DNA from: an uncultured Bacteroidales bacterium
GTDB taxonomy: Bacteria; Bacteroidota; Bacteroidia; Bacteroidales; UBA932
Direction: 5' to 3'
DNA: 63,390 nucleotides
Assembly (NCBI GenBank): GCA_944322585.1
Contig: CALUPB010000015.1
Location: forward strand, 1-63,390
Numbering within the stretch: position 1 is the first letter of the stretch; each line of letters begins with the position of its first letter. Positions 33,167-42,223 of this stretch are shown one piece after another. The translations under genes and the position numbers were made by a program. The notes below the pieces were generated by a model, which did no database searches, had not been told where the DNA came from, and saw only the letters and a program-made list of their open reading frames with translations.

Positions 33167-34282
33167 ATGGATACTTTTGGCAGAAAATTCAGAGTGTCGG
33201 TATTCGGAGAATCCCACGGGCCGGCCGTAGGGGCGGTACTTGACGGTGTTCCCGCCGGGATATCCCTTTCCGAAGAAGATTTCATGGAAGATATAGACAG
33301 AAGGCGTAGCGGGGCAAGAGGGACGACTCCTCGTCGTGAAGCCGATCTTCCGGAGATTCTCAGCGGAGTATTCGACGGGCATACTACGGGGGCTCCGCTT
33401 GCAATAATATTCCGGAACACGAATACCAGGTCGCAGGATTATTCCAGGTTCATGGATGTCCCGCGTCCGGGACATGCGGATTTCGTGGCGATGAAGAAAT
33501 GGTCAGGCGCCAATGATCCGCGCGGAGGAGGACACTTTTCCGGCAGGCTGACACTCCCTCTTGTCGCAGCCGGAGTGGTGGCGAAAAAGATTGTAGGGAC
33601 AGCGATTGACATCAATGCCCGTCTGATAGAGATAGGGGGCGTTACGGAGATGGCGGCAATTGCCCGGCGCTATAATAATGAAGGAGCATCCGGTGCCTTT
33701 CCTCCGGACGGCATGCACGGTCTTGATGGAGGCGGAAAAGACCCTGTACCGGATACTGTAAACAGTGCAGTGGGAAACAGGGGTATGGATCCGTCCGAAT
33801 TATGGAGACCTGAACTCGATCAGGCCATTGCAGAAGGAGATTCTCTTGGAGGGGTTGTGGAATGTGTCATCACCGGGCTTCCGGCCGGACTCGGTGAACC
33901 GTTTTTTGATTCTGTGGAATCTTTGGTCGCACATGCCGTATTCTCTGTTCCCGGTGTGCGGGGCATCGAATTCGGTCACGGATTTCCGGCAGCCAGGATG
34001 AAAGGTTCGCAGCATAACGATCCGTTCATTTTGTCTGACGGGAAGTGTTCGTCCAATGGCGCGGGAGGAATCAACGGAGGAATTACGAACGGTAATCCTA
34101 TGGTATTCAGAGTTGCGTTCAAGCCGACTTCCAGTATAGGAAAACCGCAGAGTACCCTGGATTTTTCTACAGGGAAGATGACGGAACTGGTGATACCCGG
34201 AAGACATGATGTGTGTTTTGCCATCAGGACTCCCGTTGTCGTAGAGGCTGCGGCTGCGATTGTCCTGGCGGATCTGGTCTGA
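33167..34282 (+). CDS. aroC: Chorismate synthase
   Basis: The last enzyme of the shikimate pathway (EPSP to chorismate, reduced FMN dependent), 371 residues. Signatures are FGESHGPAVGAVLDG, RRSGARGTTPRREAD, FRNTNTRSQDY, RPGHADF and GGGHFSGRLTLPL. The start at 33167 gives the canonical N-terminus MDTFGRKFRVSVFGESHG; the longer in-frame version would translate the conserved leader. Together with aroB and the AroD-AroA fusion it covers four of the seven pathway steps. aroE and aroK are not in the window. Confidence 0.95.
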   Translation: MDTFGRKFRVSVFGESHGPAVGAVLDGVPAGISLSEEDFMEDIDRRRSGARGTTPRREADLPEILSGVFDGHTTGAPLAIIFRNTNTRSQDYSRFMDVPRPGHADFVAMKKWSGANDPRGGGHFSGRLTLPLVAAGVVAKKIVGTAIDINARLIEIGGVTEMAAIARRYNNEGASGAFPPDGMHGLDGGGKDPVPDTVNSAVGNRGMDPSELWRPELDQAIAEGDSLGGVVECVITGLPAGLGEPFFDSVESLVAHAVFSVPGVRGIEFGHGFPAARMKGSQHNDPFILSDGKCSSNGAGGINGGITNGNPMVFRVAFKPTSSIGKPQSTLDFSTGKMTELVIPGRHDVCFAIRTPVVVEAAAAIVLADLV

Positions 34283-34342
34283 CGCCGGTGTGACTCAATG
34301 ATCTGACGACAGTATAATACGAATTAACTCTGTTAAGGTGCA

Positions 34343-36421
34343 ATGACGGTTTTGGACATAGATTTTCATTTCCCGGTCACTGATCCGACCTGGGTATTCC
34401 TTATAGTGCTTGTCATCATCCTTTTTGCCCCTCTGCTTCTGAACAAGTTGAGGATTCCGCATATCATAGGGATGATACTGGCCGGTGTGCTGATCGGTGA
34501 ACACGGGCTGAATATTCTTGAACGCGACAGCAGTTTCGAACTGTTCGGGCAGGTGGGTCTGTACTATATCATGTTCCTTGCAGGTCTGGAGATGGACATG
34601 GAGGATTTCCGTAAGAACAAGGTCAAGGGTCTTGTATTCGGCCTGCTTACATTCTTCATACCGATGGCACTCGGTGTATGGACCAGCATGGACATGCTCG
34701 GCTTCAGTTTTGTCTCGTCGGTGCTGCTTGCCAGCATGTATGCCTCGCATACGCTGATTGCTTATCCGATTGTAAGCCGTTACGGACTGTCGAGGCAGAG
34801 GAGTGTCACCATATCCATAGGCGGTACGGCGGTTACCGTCACCCTTGCGCTGGTCGTTCTCGCCCTGATCAGCGGAATGTATAACGGTTCGGCGAACACC
34901 ATGTACTGGATTATGCTGGTGCTGAAGGTTACTCTCATCGGTCTTGTGATAGTGTTCGTATTCCCGAGGCTCGGAAGGATATTTTTCAGGAAATATGACG
35001 ATGCGGTCATGCAGTTCGTCTTCGTGCTGGTGCTTGTTTTCCTCGGAGGCGGACTGATTTCCCTGGCCGGGATGGAGGGGATTCTCGGGGCATTCCTTGT
35101 GGGGCTCGTGCTCAATCCTCTTGTCCCCAAGGTGTCTCCTCTTATGAACAGGCTCGAGTTTGTCGGGAATGCTCTTTTTATCCCGTATTTCCTGATAGGT
35201 GTGGGGATGATCATCGATGTCAGGACTTTCGTTGCGGGAGGGGAGGCTCTGAAAGTAGCCGTCGTCATGACCGTTGTGGCGACATTGAGCAAATGGCTGG
35301 CCGCTTTCGCGACGCAGAAGATATACAGGATGTCGTCCAATGAACGGAAGATGATATTCGGACTCAGCAATGCCCAGGCGGCGGCGACTCTGGCAGCTGT
35401 CCTTGTGGGACATGAAATAATAATGGAGAACGGTGAACGGCTGCTCAATGACGACGTCCTTAACGGAACTGTAGTCATGATATTGGTTACCTGTATCATA
35501 AGTACCATAGAGACGGAGCGTGCGTCCCGCAGGTTCGCAATGGACGAGAAATCCGCCTCTTCGGAGGATATTCCGCAGGACACTGAAAAAGAGAAAATCC
35601 TCATACCTGTCGCCAATCCGGATACGATCGACAATCTGGTCAATCTTGCCTTGCTTATAAGGGATGACAGACAGAAAGCCGGTATTGTCGCATTGAATGT
35701 TATAAATGATTCCGGTGCCGGCAATTCTGAAGAAACGGGGAGAAGGTATCTTGAAAAGGCTGCCATGATAGGCTCGGCTGCCGATGTCAGGGTAGATATG
35801 GTGTGCAGGTATGATCTTAACATTGCCTCTGGAATAGTCCATACGATAAAGGAATACGGTATAACAGGAGTCGTGATAGGGCTCCATCGGAAAGCAGGTA
35901 TTCTGGATTCGTTCTTCGGAAGTCTTACCGGCAGCCTGCTCAAAGGGACATACAGGGAGGTGATTGTGGCCAGGCTGATGATGCCAGCCAATACTATCAA
36001 GGGAATAACGGTGATAGTGCCTGCCAAGGCCGGGTATGAGACGGGTTTTACAAGGTGGGTGACGCATCTGTGCAGGATGGCCGGTCAGATCGGATGTCAT
36101 CTCAGGTTCAGGACGGATGTGCAGACGGCGTTGAGTATAGCTGATGCGGTATCCGGTATTTCACCGGGGACGGCATTTACGACGGAGAAGGTAGGTGAAG
36201 ATACGGCTTTTCAGGATCTGATGTTGGTGAAAATAAAGTCCGAACATCTTCTTGTCGTGATAAAGTCGCGGCCGGGTTCGGTTTCGTATGATCCGGCCTT
36301 TGACCGGCTACCGGCATTGCTCAACAGGGATTTCGCGGACAGCAACCTTATGGTGATCTATCCGGAGCAGGCCCAGCGTCCTGATGTCATGACTTTCTCC
36401 GACCCTCGTGCCAACTCCTGA
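34343..36421 (+). CDS. CPA2-type cation:proton antiporter with Usp-like tail
   Basis: A 692-residue membrane protein. About 12 helices occupy residues 10-400, with LNKLRIPHIIGMILAGVLIG and the conserved GLEMDMEDFRK and GILGAFLVGLVL segments of the monovalent cation:proton antiporter-2 family. The C-terminal 280 residues carry a universal-stress-protein-like domain (ILIPVANPDTIDNLVNLAL, then TGVVIGLHRK), which may sense a nucleotide. The ion is not clear; Na+ or K+ are the usual substrates. It is separated from aroC by 60 bp. Confidence 0.85.
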   Translation: MTVLDIDFHFPVTDPTWVFLIVLVIILFAPLLLNKLRIPHIIGMILAGVLIGEHGLNILERDSSFELFGQVGLYYIMFLAGLEMDMEDFRKNKVKGLVFGLLTFFIPMALGVWTSMDMLGFSFVSSVLLASMYASHTLIAYPIVSRYGLSRQRSVTISIGGTAVTVTLALVVLALISGMYNGSANTMYWIMLVLKVTLIGLVIVFVFPRLGRIFFRKYDDAVMQFVFVLVLVFLGGGLISLAGMEGILGAFLVGLVLNPLVPKVSPLMNRLEFVGNALFIPYFLIGVGMIIDVRTFVAGGEALKVAVVMTVVATLSKWLAAFATQKIYRMSSNERKMIFGLSNAQAAATLAAVLVGHEIIMENGERLLNDDVLNGTVVMILVTCIISTIETERASRRFAMDEKSASSEDIPQDTEKEKILIPVANPDTIDNLVNLALLIRDDRQKAGIVALNVINDSGAGNSEETGRRYLEKAAMIGSAADVRVDMVCRYDLNIASGIVHTIKEYGITGVVIGLHRKAGILDSFFGSLTGSLLKGTYREVIVARLMMPANTIKGITVIVPAKAGYETGFTRWVTHLCRMAGQIGCHLRFRTDVQTALSIADAVSGISPGTAFTTEKVGEDTAFQDLMLVKIKSEHLLVVIKSRPGSVSYDPAFDRLPALLNRDFADSNLMVIYPEQAQRPDVMTFSDPRANS

Positions 36422-36500
36422 GACGGTTCCTGGATCAACATGGATTTCCCGTTGATGCGTATACCGTCCTTGACGGACTGGCGTCCTGGCATACAAAAAA

Positions 36501-36524
36501 ACACCACAGATGATTCTGTGATGT
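36501..36524 (-). terminator. Orphan copy of the tRNA terminator
   Basis: Minus strand hairpin ACATCACAGA / TCTGTGGTGT followed by seven T. It is a duplicate of the tRNA-Met terminator. Confidence 0.65.
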
Positions 36525-36766
36525 CGCTTTCTTGTAGTGGGTCGCAGGATGTTTCAGTCGCCACTCCGTGTCTCCTTCTAATCCTGACTTGCTCCGCAGG
36601 CGCTTGTTACCCAAGAAAACGCCATGGCTTGAATCTCTTGTGGAATCAGATTTGTTGCCTGCCATGCCTGGCGGCATTTACCGTATCTGTCTGTATCCCA
36701 TTGAGAGCCAGCTCTCATGGTCTCCAGCCTTATACGGACGGACTTCGTCCTTGCAGGCAACAAAAA

Positions 36767-36790
36767 ACACCGCAGATTTCTCTGCAGTGT
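36767..36790 (-). terminator. Terminator of the tRNA-Gln/tRNA-Met transcript
   Basis: Minus strand hairpin ACACTGCAGA / TCTGCGGTGT with a 4-nt loop and a T-tract, 10 bp after the tRNA-Met 3' end. Confidence 0.8.
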
Positions 36791-36800
36791 CGTTTTCTTG

Positions 36801-36874
36801 TAGCGGGTCGCAGGATTGAACTGCGGACCTCATGATTATGAATCATGCGCTCTAACCAGCTGAGCTAACCCGCC
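36801..36874 (-). tRNA. tRNA-Met (CAT)
   Basis: A 74-nt tRNA. The acceptor is GGCGGGT / ACCCGCT, and the D-arm is AGCTCAGCTGGTTAGAGC. The anticodon stem-loop CATGA-TTCATAA-TCATG has anticodon CAT, and the T-arm is CGCAG-TTCAATC-CTGCG. CCA is not encoded. It looks like elongator Met; tRNA-Ile2 (lysidine type) cannot be fully excluded by eye. It is co-transcribed with tRNA-Gln upstream. Confidence 0.92.
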
Positions 36875-36925
36875 ATCGAGTTGTCGTTAGACTTCCCGCC
36901 GATATGACGGTGCTGTCTGGATTTG

Positions 36926-36996
36926 TTGAGATAGAAGGACTCGAACCCTCACTGACAGAGCCAGAATCTGTAGTGCTACCATTACACCATATCTCA
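36926..36996 (-). tRNA. tRNA-Gln (CTG)
   Basis: A 71-nt tRNA. The acceptor is TGAGATA / TATCTCA, and the anticodon stem-loop is ACAGA-TTCTGGC-TCTGT with anticodon CTG. The T-arm contains GGTTCGAGTCC. It is 51 bp upstream of tRNA-Met on the same strand, and a minus-strand promoter lies at 37027-37056. Confidence 0.92.
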
Positions 36997-37026
36997 ATAT
37001 TCCAACCGCCCTGATTTTAGGGACTG

Positions 37027-37056
37027 CAAAGGTAAGAATGTTTTGACAAAATGCAA
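37027..37056 (-). promoter_or_regulatory. Promoter of the tRNA-Gln/tRNA-Met transcript
   Basis: Minus-strand TTG at 37054-37056 and TACCTTTG at 37027-37034, 19 bp apart, about 30 bp before tRNA-Gln. Confidence 0.6.
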
Positions 37057-37191
37057 AATTTTTGCGAAAATTTCGTCGAAATTTCTTGGAAACAGCTTCT
37101 TAAATTCCAGAGCAGTTTCTTTATTCCGCCGGACGGTTGTCCGTATCGGGAAGAAAGTCAACCTGGAAATTACTGTATCGGCTGGCGGTCA

Positions 37192-37668
37192 TCAGTACAG
37201 CAGTACAGTCGCGTAAACCTCGCATCCTTCTCCGCGTCCTACGAAGCCGAGATGTTCCGTTGTTGTGGCTTTTACTGAGACGCATGATATATCCGTGCCC
37301 ATCAGCGATGCGAGAACCTCTCTCATTTCCATGATGTAGGGGGCAAGTTTCGGCTTCTGCAGTGCGATTGTAATGTCCGCGTTGCCGACAGCGTATCCGC
37401 GCTCCCTTATCATTGCCATGGTCCTTTCTAAAAGTATCCGGCTGTCTATTCCCCTGAATTCTTCCGAACTGTCAGGGAAATGTTTTCCGATGTCGCCAAG
37501 GGCAAGGGCTCCGAGAAGTGCGTCGCAGAGGGCGTGGATGGCGACATCGCCGTCGGAATGCGCTACACATCCCACGGGACTTACGATCCGGACTCCTCCG
37601 AGCACGAGAGGAAGCCCTGCTGCAAGGGCATGTACATCGTAGCCGTTTCCTATCCTGAATCTTTCCAT
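37192..37668 (-). CDS. ispF: 2-C-methyl-D-erythritol 2,4-cyclodiphosphate synthase
   Basis: An enzyme of the MEP isoprenoid pathway that cyclises CDP-methylerythritol 2-phosphate, releasing CMP. It has 158 residues, the normal length. The metal-binding GYDVHAL (Asp10, His12) and SDGDVAIHALCDALLGA segments are intact, followed by KHFPD and a typical GFVGRGEG tail. It acts as a cytosolic trimer. The downstream region contains an AAGCTGTTTTGAA-type repeat. No other MEP gene is adjacent. Confidence 0.95.
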   Translation of the reverse strand: MERFRIGNGYDVHALAAGLPLVLGGVRIVSPVGCVAHSDGDVAIHALCDALLGALALGDIGKHFPDSSEEFRGIDSRILLERTMAMIRERGYAVGNADITIALQKPKLAPYIMEMREVLASLMGTDISCVSVKATTTEHLGFVGRGEGCEVYATVLLY

Positions 37669-37682
37669 ATATTGTTCCGGTT

Positions 37683-37729
37683 TGGGAAACTGTTTTGAAA
37701 TTTATGCCATCAAATCCCAAAACGGTTCC
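37683..37729. repeat. Inverted repeat of the AACTGTTTTG type
   Basis: GGAAACTGTTTTG pairs with CAAAACGGTTCC across about 21 bp, imperfectly. It lies between the divergent ispF and the mutL operon promoters and is a member of the dispersed family. Confidence 0.5.
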
Positions 37730-37840
37730 AGGAATGATAATTTCATGAAGTTGTCTGAATGCCAGACAGCTTCCTTTGTAACTGACTGTAAAAATAATCA
37801 ACTTCCGGCATTCTTTTGCAGAAGCCGGGTAAAAATTTAG

Positions 37841-37848
37841 TAAATTTG
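37841..37848 (+). promoter_or_regulatory. -7 element for the mutL operon
   Basis: TAAATTTG, with a TTG at 37816-37818 (22-bp spacing), about 60 bp before the small gene at 37910. Confidence 0.5.
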
Positions 37849-37909
37849 CAGGTTGACAATATGAATCCGGGCGGCTCGGATTGTCCGGTTCATGAAAACA
37901 GGAGAGACA

Positions 37910-38200
37910 ATGGGTTTTAATTTCGGTTTTTTCGGTACTCCCGAGCACAGGGTTTTCCATTACAGACCGCGTTATTATGACGAGGAGAAGGAAGCCTTGA
38001 AGGAGAAGTTCGGACATGTTGACGGTTCGAAAAAGGATGAACCGTATGTTCCGGGGAGTTATATAAAGGGAAGTCTGCGCAACGGCCGCTATCAGCGTAC
38101 AAGGGTGGCCGGCAAAGGCCAGAAACTGATAGGGATAGTCGGGCTTATCCTGTTCTTCGTAGTCCTTATCATGATTGCGAAATATTTTTCCCTGCTTTGA
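37910..38200 (+). CDS. Small conserved membrane protein upstream of mutL
   Basis: A 96-residue protein (MGFNFGFFGTPEHRVFHYRP at the N-terminus), with one hydrophobic helix near the C-terminus (LIGIVGLILFFVVLIMIAKY). I recall similar small proteins next to mutL in Bacteroidales, often carrying a wrong riboflavin synthase label. It has no riboflavin synthase features. The start could also be 37892. It ends 13 bp before mutL and is likely co-transcribed. Confidence 0.7.
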   Translation: MGFNFGFFGTPEHRVFHYRPRYYDEEKEALKEKFGHVDGSKKDEPYVPGSYIKGSLRNGRYQRTRVAGKGQKLIGIVGLILFFVVLIMIAKYFSLL

Positions 38201-38213
38201 TAGAGGTTGACGG

Positions 38214-40085
38214 ATGGAAATAAGGATTTTACCTTCAAACATAGCCAATGTCATAGCGGCAGGGGAAGTCGTGGAGAGACCGGCTTCCGTGGTCAAGGAA
38301 CTGATGGAGAATGCGGTGGACGCAGGGGCCGACAATATTGCCGTAGTCATTTCCGACGGTGGAAGGACTCTCATACAGGTAATTGACAACGGATGCGGGA
38401 TGTCTCCGGACGAGGCTGTCCTGTGTTTCGAGAGACATGCTACATCGAAGATCTCGACTGCCGAAGATCTCATGGATATACATACGTTCGGCTTCCGTGG
38501 CGAGGCGCTCGCATCAATAGCGGCAGTGTCTGAAGTCACCCTGAAGACCCGCAGGTCAGAGGATGAGGTGGGCTGTGAAGTCCGTTTTTCCGATTCCGTA
38601 CACCGTTCTACGGAGGCGGTTGCAGCACCGAAGGGTTCCAATTTTGCAGTGAGGAACATATTCTATAATGTTCCGGCGAGAAGGAAATTCCTGAAGTCGG
38701 ACAATGTGGAGCTGAAACATGTCATCTCGGAATTTACCCGTGTGGCTCTGACAAGGCCTGACATAGGTTTCTCGCTGACTTCCAACGGTAAGGATATCTA
38801 TGTCCTGAAGCCGGCCATGTCCTTGAAATTCAGGATACAGGATCTGCTCGGGACAGGTGTGGCGGATCAGGTGCTTGACATAGAGGCCGAGACATCCGTG
38901 ATGAAGCTCTACGGTTATATCGGCCGGCCGGATCTTGCAAGGAAAAGTCTCGGCAACCAGTATCTTTTCGTGAACGGAAGGTATTTCAGGAGCCCGTATC
39001 TCCATAAGGCGGTGATGAAAGGATATGAGAACCTTATCCCGGAAGGGGTTACTCCTTCCTATTTCATATATCTGGAGCTGGATCCGCATTCCGTGGACGT
39101 GAATGTCAGTCCGAGAAAGACAGAGGTGAAATTCGAGGATGACAGTGTCGTTTTCCAGATTGTCTATGCCTGTATAAGGGAGGCTCTCGGGAAAAATTCA
39201 TTCGGCGCGAGTATTGATTTCGAGAGGGAAGGAGTGCCGGATATACCGGTGATAGGCAGGCATTATGAAGAGTTCAGACCTGCGGCGGAACCTGATGTCC
39301 CGGCGGATCCGGGATATAACCCGTTCGATGCCGACGGCCTGTCTTCTGGTATTCCGCGGTTCGATGTCCCCGTCGGGAGCGGGGAAACGGCCCGGGGCGG
39401 TTCCGGGGTGAAGACGTCTCATGATGCCGGCGCGGCGGAGCATGCGGGTGCCGGAGCGTATCCGAGGATTGTCGACAGACATGACAATTACGGGAAGCTG
39501 TTCGAGGATAGTGTATTGCCTTCAAAATCAGTGATCGTCCTCCAGGGGAAATACATATTGACAGCCGTAAGGTCGGGGCTTATGGCAGTAAATGTCAGAA
39601 GGGCAATGGAAAGGATTCTGTACGAACGTTTCCTGAAGTCAATAAAGGCCAACGCACATACTACCCAGACTGCGCTTTTCCCTGTGTCTGTCCATGTGGG
39701 GGCGGAGAATATGCCTCTGTTCGAGGAATATTCGCAGCTGCTTTCCTCCATCGGGTTCGACATAAGCCCGTTCGGGAAGGATACCGTGGTGGTGAACGGC
39801 GTGCCGGAAGGCTATTCCGTGGAAGAGGGCAAGGTCAGGACGGTAGTTTCGGACATTATCCTCGCGCTTTCGGACGGACATCCGGATCTGCCTGAGATGA
39901 TGGCTTCGGCGATGGCGGAGAAATTCGCGAAGATAGGTGCGGCGGAAGCGGACCACCTGACATCTTCGGCCGAGGCACAAAGATTGATAGACAACCTCTT
40001 CTCCTGCGGAAACGCCGAATTCACGAGTTCGGGTCACAGGACCGTGGCAATATTGCCCGTAGAGGATATTGACAGGAAATTTTAA
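38214..40085 (+). CDS. mutL: DNA mismatch repair protein MutL
   Basis: The GHKL ATPase that links MutS recognition to downstream repair, 623 residues. The N-terminal ATPase is intact: IAAGEVVERPASVVKELMEN, DNGCGM, RHATSKI and GFRGEALASIA. A linker of about 90 residues (350-440), rich in Pro, Gly and Ala, connects to the dimerisation domain. The endonuclease motif DQHA(X)2E of Bacteroidota-type MutL appears changed to NVRRAME near residue 460, while the following Glu residues remain. The C-terminal metal-binding segments also look weak (CGNAEFTSSGHR). Confidence 0.93.
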   Translation: MEIRILPSNIANVIAAGEVVERPASVVKELMENAVDAGADNIAVVISDGGRTLIQVIDNGCGMSPDEAVLCFERHATSKISTAEDLMDIHTFGFRGEALASIAAVSEVTLKTRRSEDEVGCEVRFSDSVHRSTEAVAAPKGSNFAVRNIFYNVPARRKFLKSDNVELKHVISEFTRVALTRPDIGFSLTSNGKDIYVLKPAMSLKFRIQDLLGTGVADQVLDIEAETSVMKLYGYIGRPDLARKSLGNQYLFVNGRYFRSPYLHKAVMKGYENLIPEGVTPSYFIYLELDPHSVDVNVSPRKTEVKFEDDSVVFQIVYACIREALGKNSFGASIDFEREGVPDIPVIGRHYEEFRPAAEPDVPADPGYNPFDADGLSSGIPRFDVPVGSGETARGGSGVKTSHDAGAAEHAGAGAYPRIVDRHDNYGKLFEDSVLPSKSVIVLQGKYILTAVRSGLMAVNVRRAMERILYERFLKSIKANAHTTQTALFPVSVHVGAENMPLFEEYSQLLSSIGFDISPFGKDTVVVNGVPEGYSVEEGKVRTVVSDIILALSDGHPDLPEMMASAMAEKFAKIGAAEADHLTSSAEAQRLIDNLFSCGNAEFTSSGHRTVAILPVEDIDRKF

Positions 40086-40100
40086 CTGATACAGACAAGA

Positions 40101-40805
40101 ATGGGTTATTATAACTACAGCTACAACAGGGGAGGCGGTTTCCTGAGTTCATGGCCTCCGGCAACGAAGAGTATTATCATCATAAATGTCCTGGTATTCA
40201 TCATGACACTTGTAGACCGGGATTTCATGATCAGGAACTTTGCGCTGTTCTATCCGGCATCTCCGCTGTTCAAGCCGTGGCAGGTTGTCTCCCATATGTT
40301 CATGCATGGAGGGTTCTGGCATATATTCTTCAATATGTACACCCTGTTCATATTCGGAAGCGTACTCGAAAGGGTCTGGGGCACAAAGAAATATCTGCTT
40401 TTCTATTTCGTGACCGGGCTTGGTGCCGCCGCTTTGCATACGGGAGTGCAGTGGATTGAGGTGCAGCACTATATGTCGCAGATTGCCGCAGGCGACCCTG
40501 CTGCCGCACAGAATATAGGAGACCTGATGAGAATACCGACTGTCGGTGCGTCAGGAGCCATATACGGTCTTCTGCTCGGATACGGCATGCTGTATCCTGA
40601 TGCTGTCCTGGCTCTGATTTTCCCTCCGATAGCATTGAAAGCCAAATGGTTCGTGATAATATTCGCCGTCATTGAACTGCTTACCGGACTTACAGGCACA
40701 GGAGGCGGAGTGGCCCATTTCGCGCATCTTGGAGGCATGCTGTTCGGGTGGCTTCTCATATTGTACTGGAAGAGGCGGAACAGGCTGTACCAGAGATACG
40801 ACTGA
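40101..40805 (+). CDS. Rhomboid family intramembrane serine protease
   Basis: A 234-residue inner-membrane protease with six helices. The catalytic Ser151 is in VGASGAIYG, and the His209 partner is in VAHFAHLGG. The HMFMHGGFWHIFFNMYTLF segment is the usual loop-1/helix-2 signature. It starts 15 bp after mutL and is followed immediately by an EEP hydrolase gene (TGAcATG), so the three form an operon-like group. Substrates are unknown. Confidence 0.9.
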   Translation: MGYYNYSYNRGGGFLSSWPPATKSIIIINVLVFIMTLVDRDFMIRNFALFYPASPLFKPWQVVSHMFMHGGFWHIFFNMYTLFIFGSVLERVWGTKKYLLFYFVTGLGAAALHTGVQWIEVQHYMSQIAAGDPAAAQNIGDLMRIPTVGASGAIYGLLLGYGMLYPDAVLALIFPPIALKAKWFVIIFAVIELLTGLTGTGGGVAHFAHLGGMLFGWLLILYWKRRNRLYQRYD

Positions 40806-40806
40806 C

Positions 40807-42096
40807 ATGCGGACCGGGACAGACAGAATCAGTGACCGGAGACGTGCCGGCGGGCAGGGGACGGACAACGGCGGGGATAAGGATCGCCGGCATATGGGCG
40901 GAAGGACTGCCGGAAGCAGACGTCTGTCCGGGCGGGAATCAGGCAGAAGGGGCAAAAGACGCGGGAATTTCCGCCTGAATACCCGGTGGAAAAGGCAGTT
41001 GTCATTCACCGGAGTCTCGGCAAGGATACTGATGTCGGTTCTGGCCGGACTTCTTGTCATGTCTTTCCTTTCCGTAGTGATAAATCCCGGCAAAGTATGG
41101 ATATTCGCCGTTTTCGGCCTGCTTTTCCTGCCGCTGTTCATTGTCAATCTGGTGTTGTTCCTGTGGGCTCTCAAGAGACGGTCAAGGTCGTTTGTCATTC
41201 CTTTGGCGGCACTCCTGCCGTCTGTTTTCTTTATCGGAGGATATTTTCAGTTGCCTTCCTCCGAAAGGCCCGGGACACCTGCCGAAGGGGAGGAAACGGT
41301 ACGGTTGGTGTCCTACAATGTCGGAAGGTTTCTCCAGTCCCATGGCAGGAACATGCCTGAAGGACGCAGGGCGTGTTCGGATTCCATCAGACATTTCCTG
41401 ACGGAACAGAACGCCGATATCATATGTCTGCAGGAGTTCTACACGACGGATATCGGGAGGGTGAGACAGTATCTTTCCGGATGGCTGAAAGGATACAGGG
41501 CGGAATATTATTTCTACCGCAGCCGTTACGGTTATTACGGTAATGTGACGTTCAGCAGAATGAGGGCAAGGGACAAGGGGGTAATCCATTTCGACAACAG
41601 CGCCAATCTGGCCATATATACGGACTATACGTATAAAGGAAAGTCTTTCCGGGTATACAACTGTCATTTCGAGAGCTACAATATTTCTACGACGGGTCTG
41701 CTGCGGTCTGTGCACAGGCGTGACAGGGAAATGCTCCGGGAGACGGAAACAAAAGTGAGAAGAGGGCTTGCGCAGAGGCCCAGACAGGTCAGCCGGGTCT
41801 TGAAGCACATAGCGGGAAGTCCCGTAGAGTCCTTTGTATGCGGTGATTTCAATGATACCCCCATGTCATATACCTATTACAGGCTTTCAAAAGGCAGGGA
41901 TGACAGTTTCAGAAAGGCAGGGGAATGGTTCGGTGCGACATTCTCGTTCCTGTGGCCTCTGCTGAGAATCGACTATGTGCTGTATCCGGAAGAATTCAGG
42001 GCGATTTCGCACAGGACACCGCACAGACCGTATTCGGACCATTATCCCGTGGTGACGGAGATATCCCTGACAGCACCGGACGGCAGCGGCGGATGA
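40807..42096 (+). CDS. Membrane-anchored endonuclease/exonuclease/phosphatase family protein
   Basis: A 429-residue protein. A basic N-terminus of about 65 residues is followed by two or three hydrophobic helices (about 70-150), then an EEP-fold hydrolase. The latter shows VSYNVGRF (Asn), DIICLQEF (catalytic Glu), VCGDFNDTP (Asp, Asn) and the final SDHYPVV (Asp-His). Members hydrolyse phosphodiesters in nucleic acids or lipids; the substrate is not evident. I start at the ATG at 40807, directly after the rhomboid stop. Confidence 0.8.
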   Translation: MRTGTDRISDRRRAGGQGTDNGGDKDRRHMGGRTAGSRRLSGRESGRRGKRRGNFRLNTRWKRQLSFTGVSARILMSVLAGLLVMSFLSVVINPGKVWIFAVFGLLFLPLFIVNLVLFLWALKRRSRSFVIPLAALLPSVFFIGGYFQLPSSERPGTPAEGEETVRLVSYNVGRFLQSHGRNMPEGRRACSDSIRHFLTEQNADIICLQEFYTTDIGRVRQYLSGWLKGYRAEYYFYRSRYGYYGNVTFSRMRARDKGVIHFDNSANLAIYTDYTYKGKSFRVYNCHFESYNISTTGLLRSVHRRDREMLRETETKVRRGLAQRPRQVSRVLKHIAGSPVESFVCGDFNDTPMSYTYYRLSKGRDDSFRKAGEWFGATFSFLWPLLRIDYVLYPEEFRAISHRTPHRPYSDHYPVVTEISLTAPDGSGG

Positions 42097-42223
42097 TCCG
42101 GTTATCGTTGCTCCGGTTCCGCAATGTGAAAGGCCTGATATAGGGGGGATACGGCGACAGGAAAAGTGTTTCCGGGACATGCGGAACCTGATTGTCGGAC
42201 AAAGCAGATTATTGATAATAAAA

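Larger units (their letters stand above)
36493..36816. repeat. Direct repeat of tRNA-Met 3' end plus terminator
   Basis: A 57-bp sequence at 36493-36550 recurs at 36759-36816, with an offset of 266 bp. Both copies hold a terminator hairpin and CTTGTAGYGGGTCGCAGGAT, which is the 3' end of tRNA-Met. The 210 bp between the copies contain no credible gene. Confidence 0.8.

Noticed and set aside
34295-36100. 601-residue minus-strand frame opposite the antiporter
   Set aside because: It is His/Arg/Tyr-rich shadow sequence of the real CPA2 gene, without domains.
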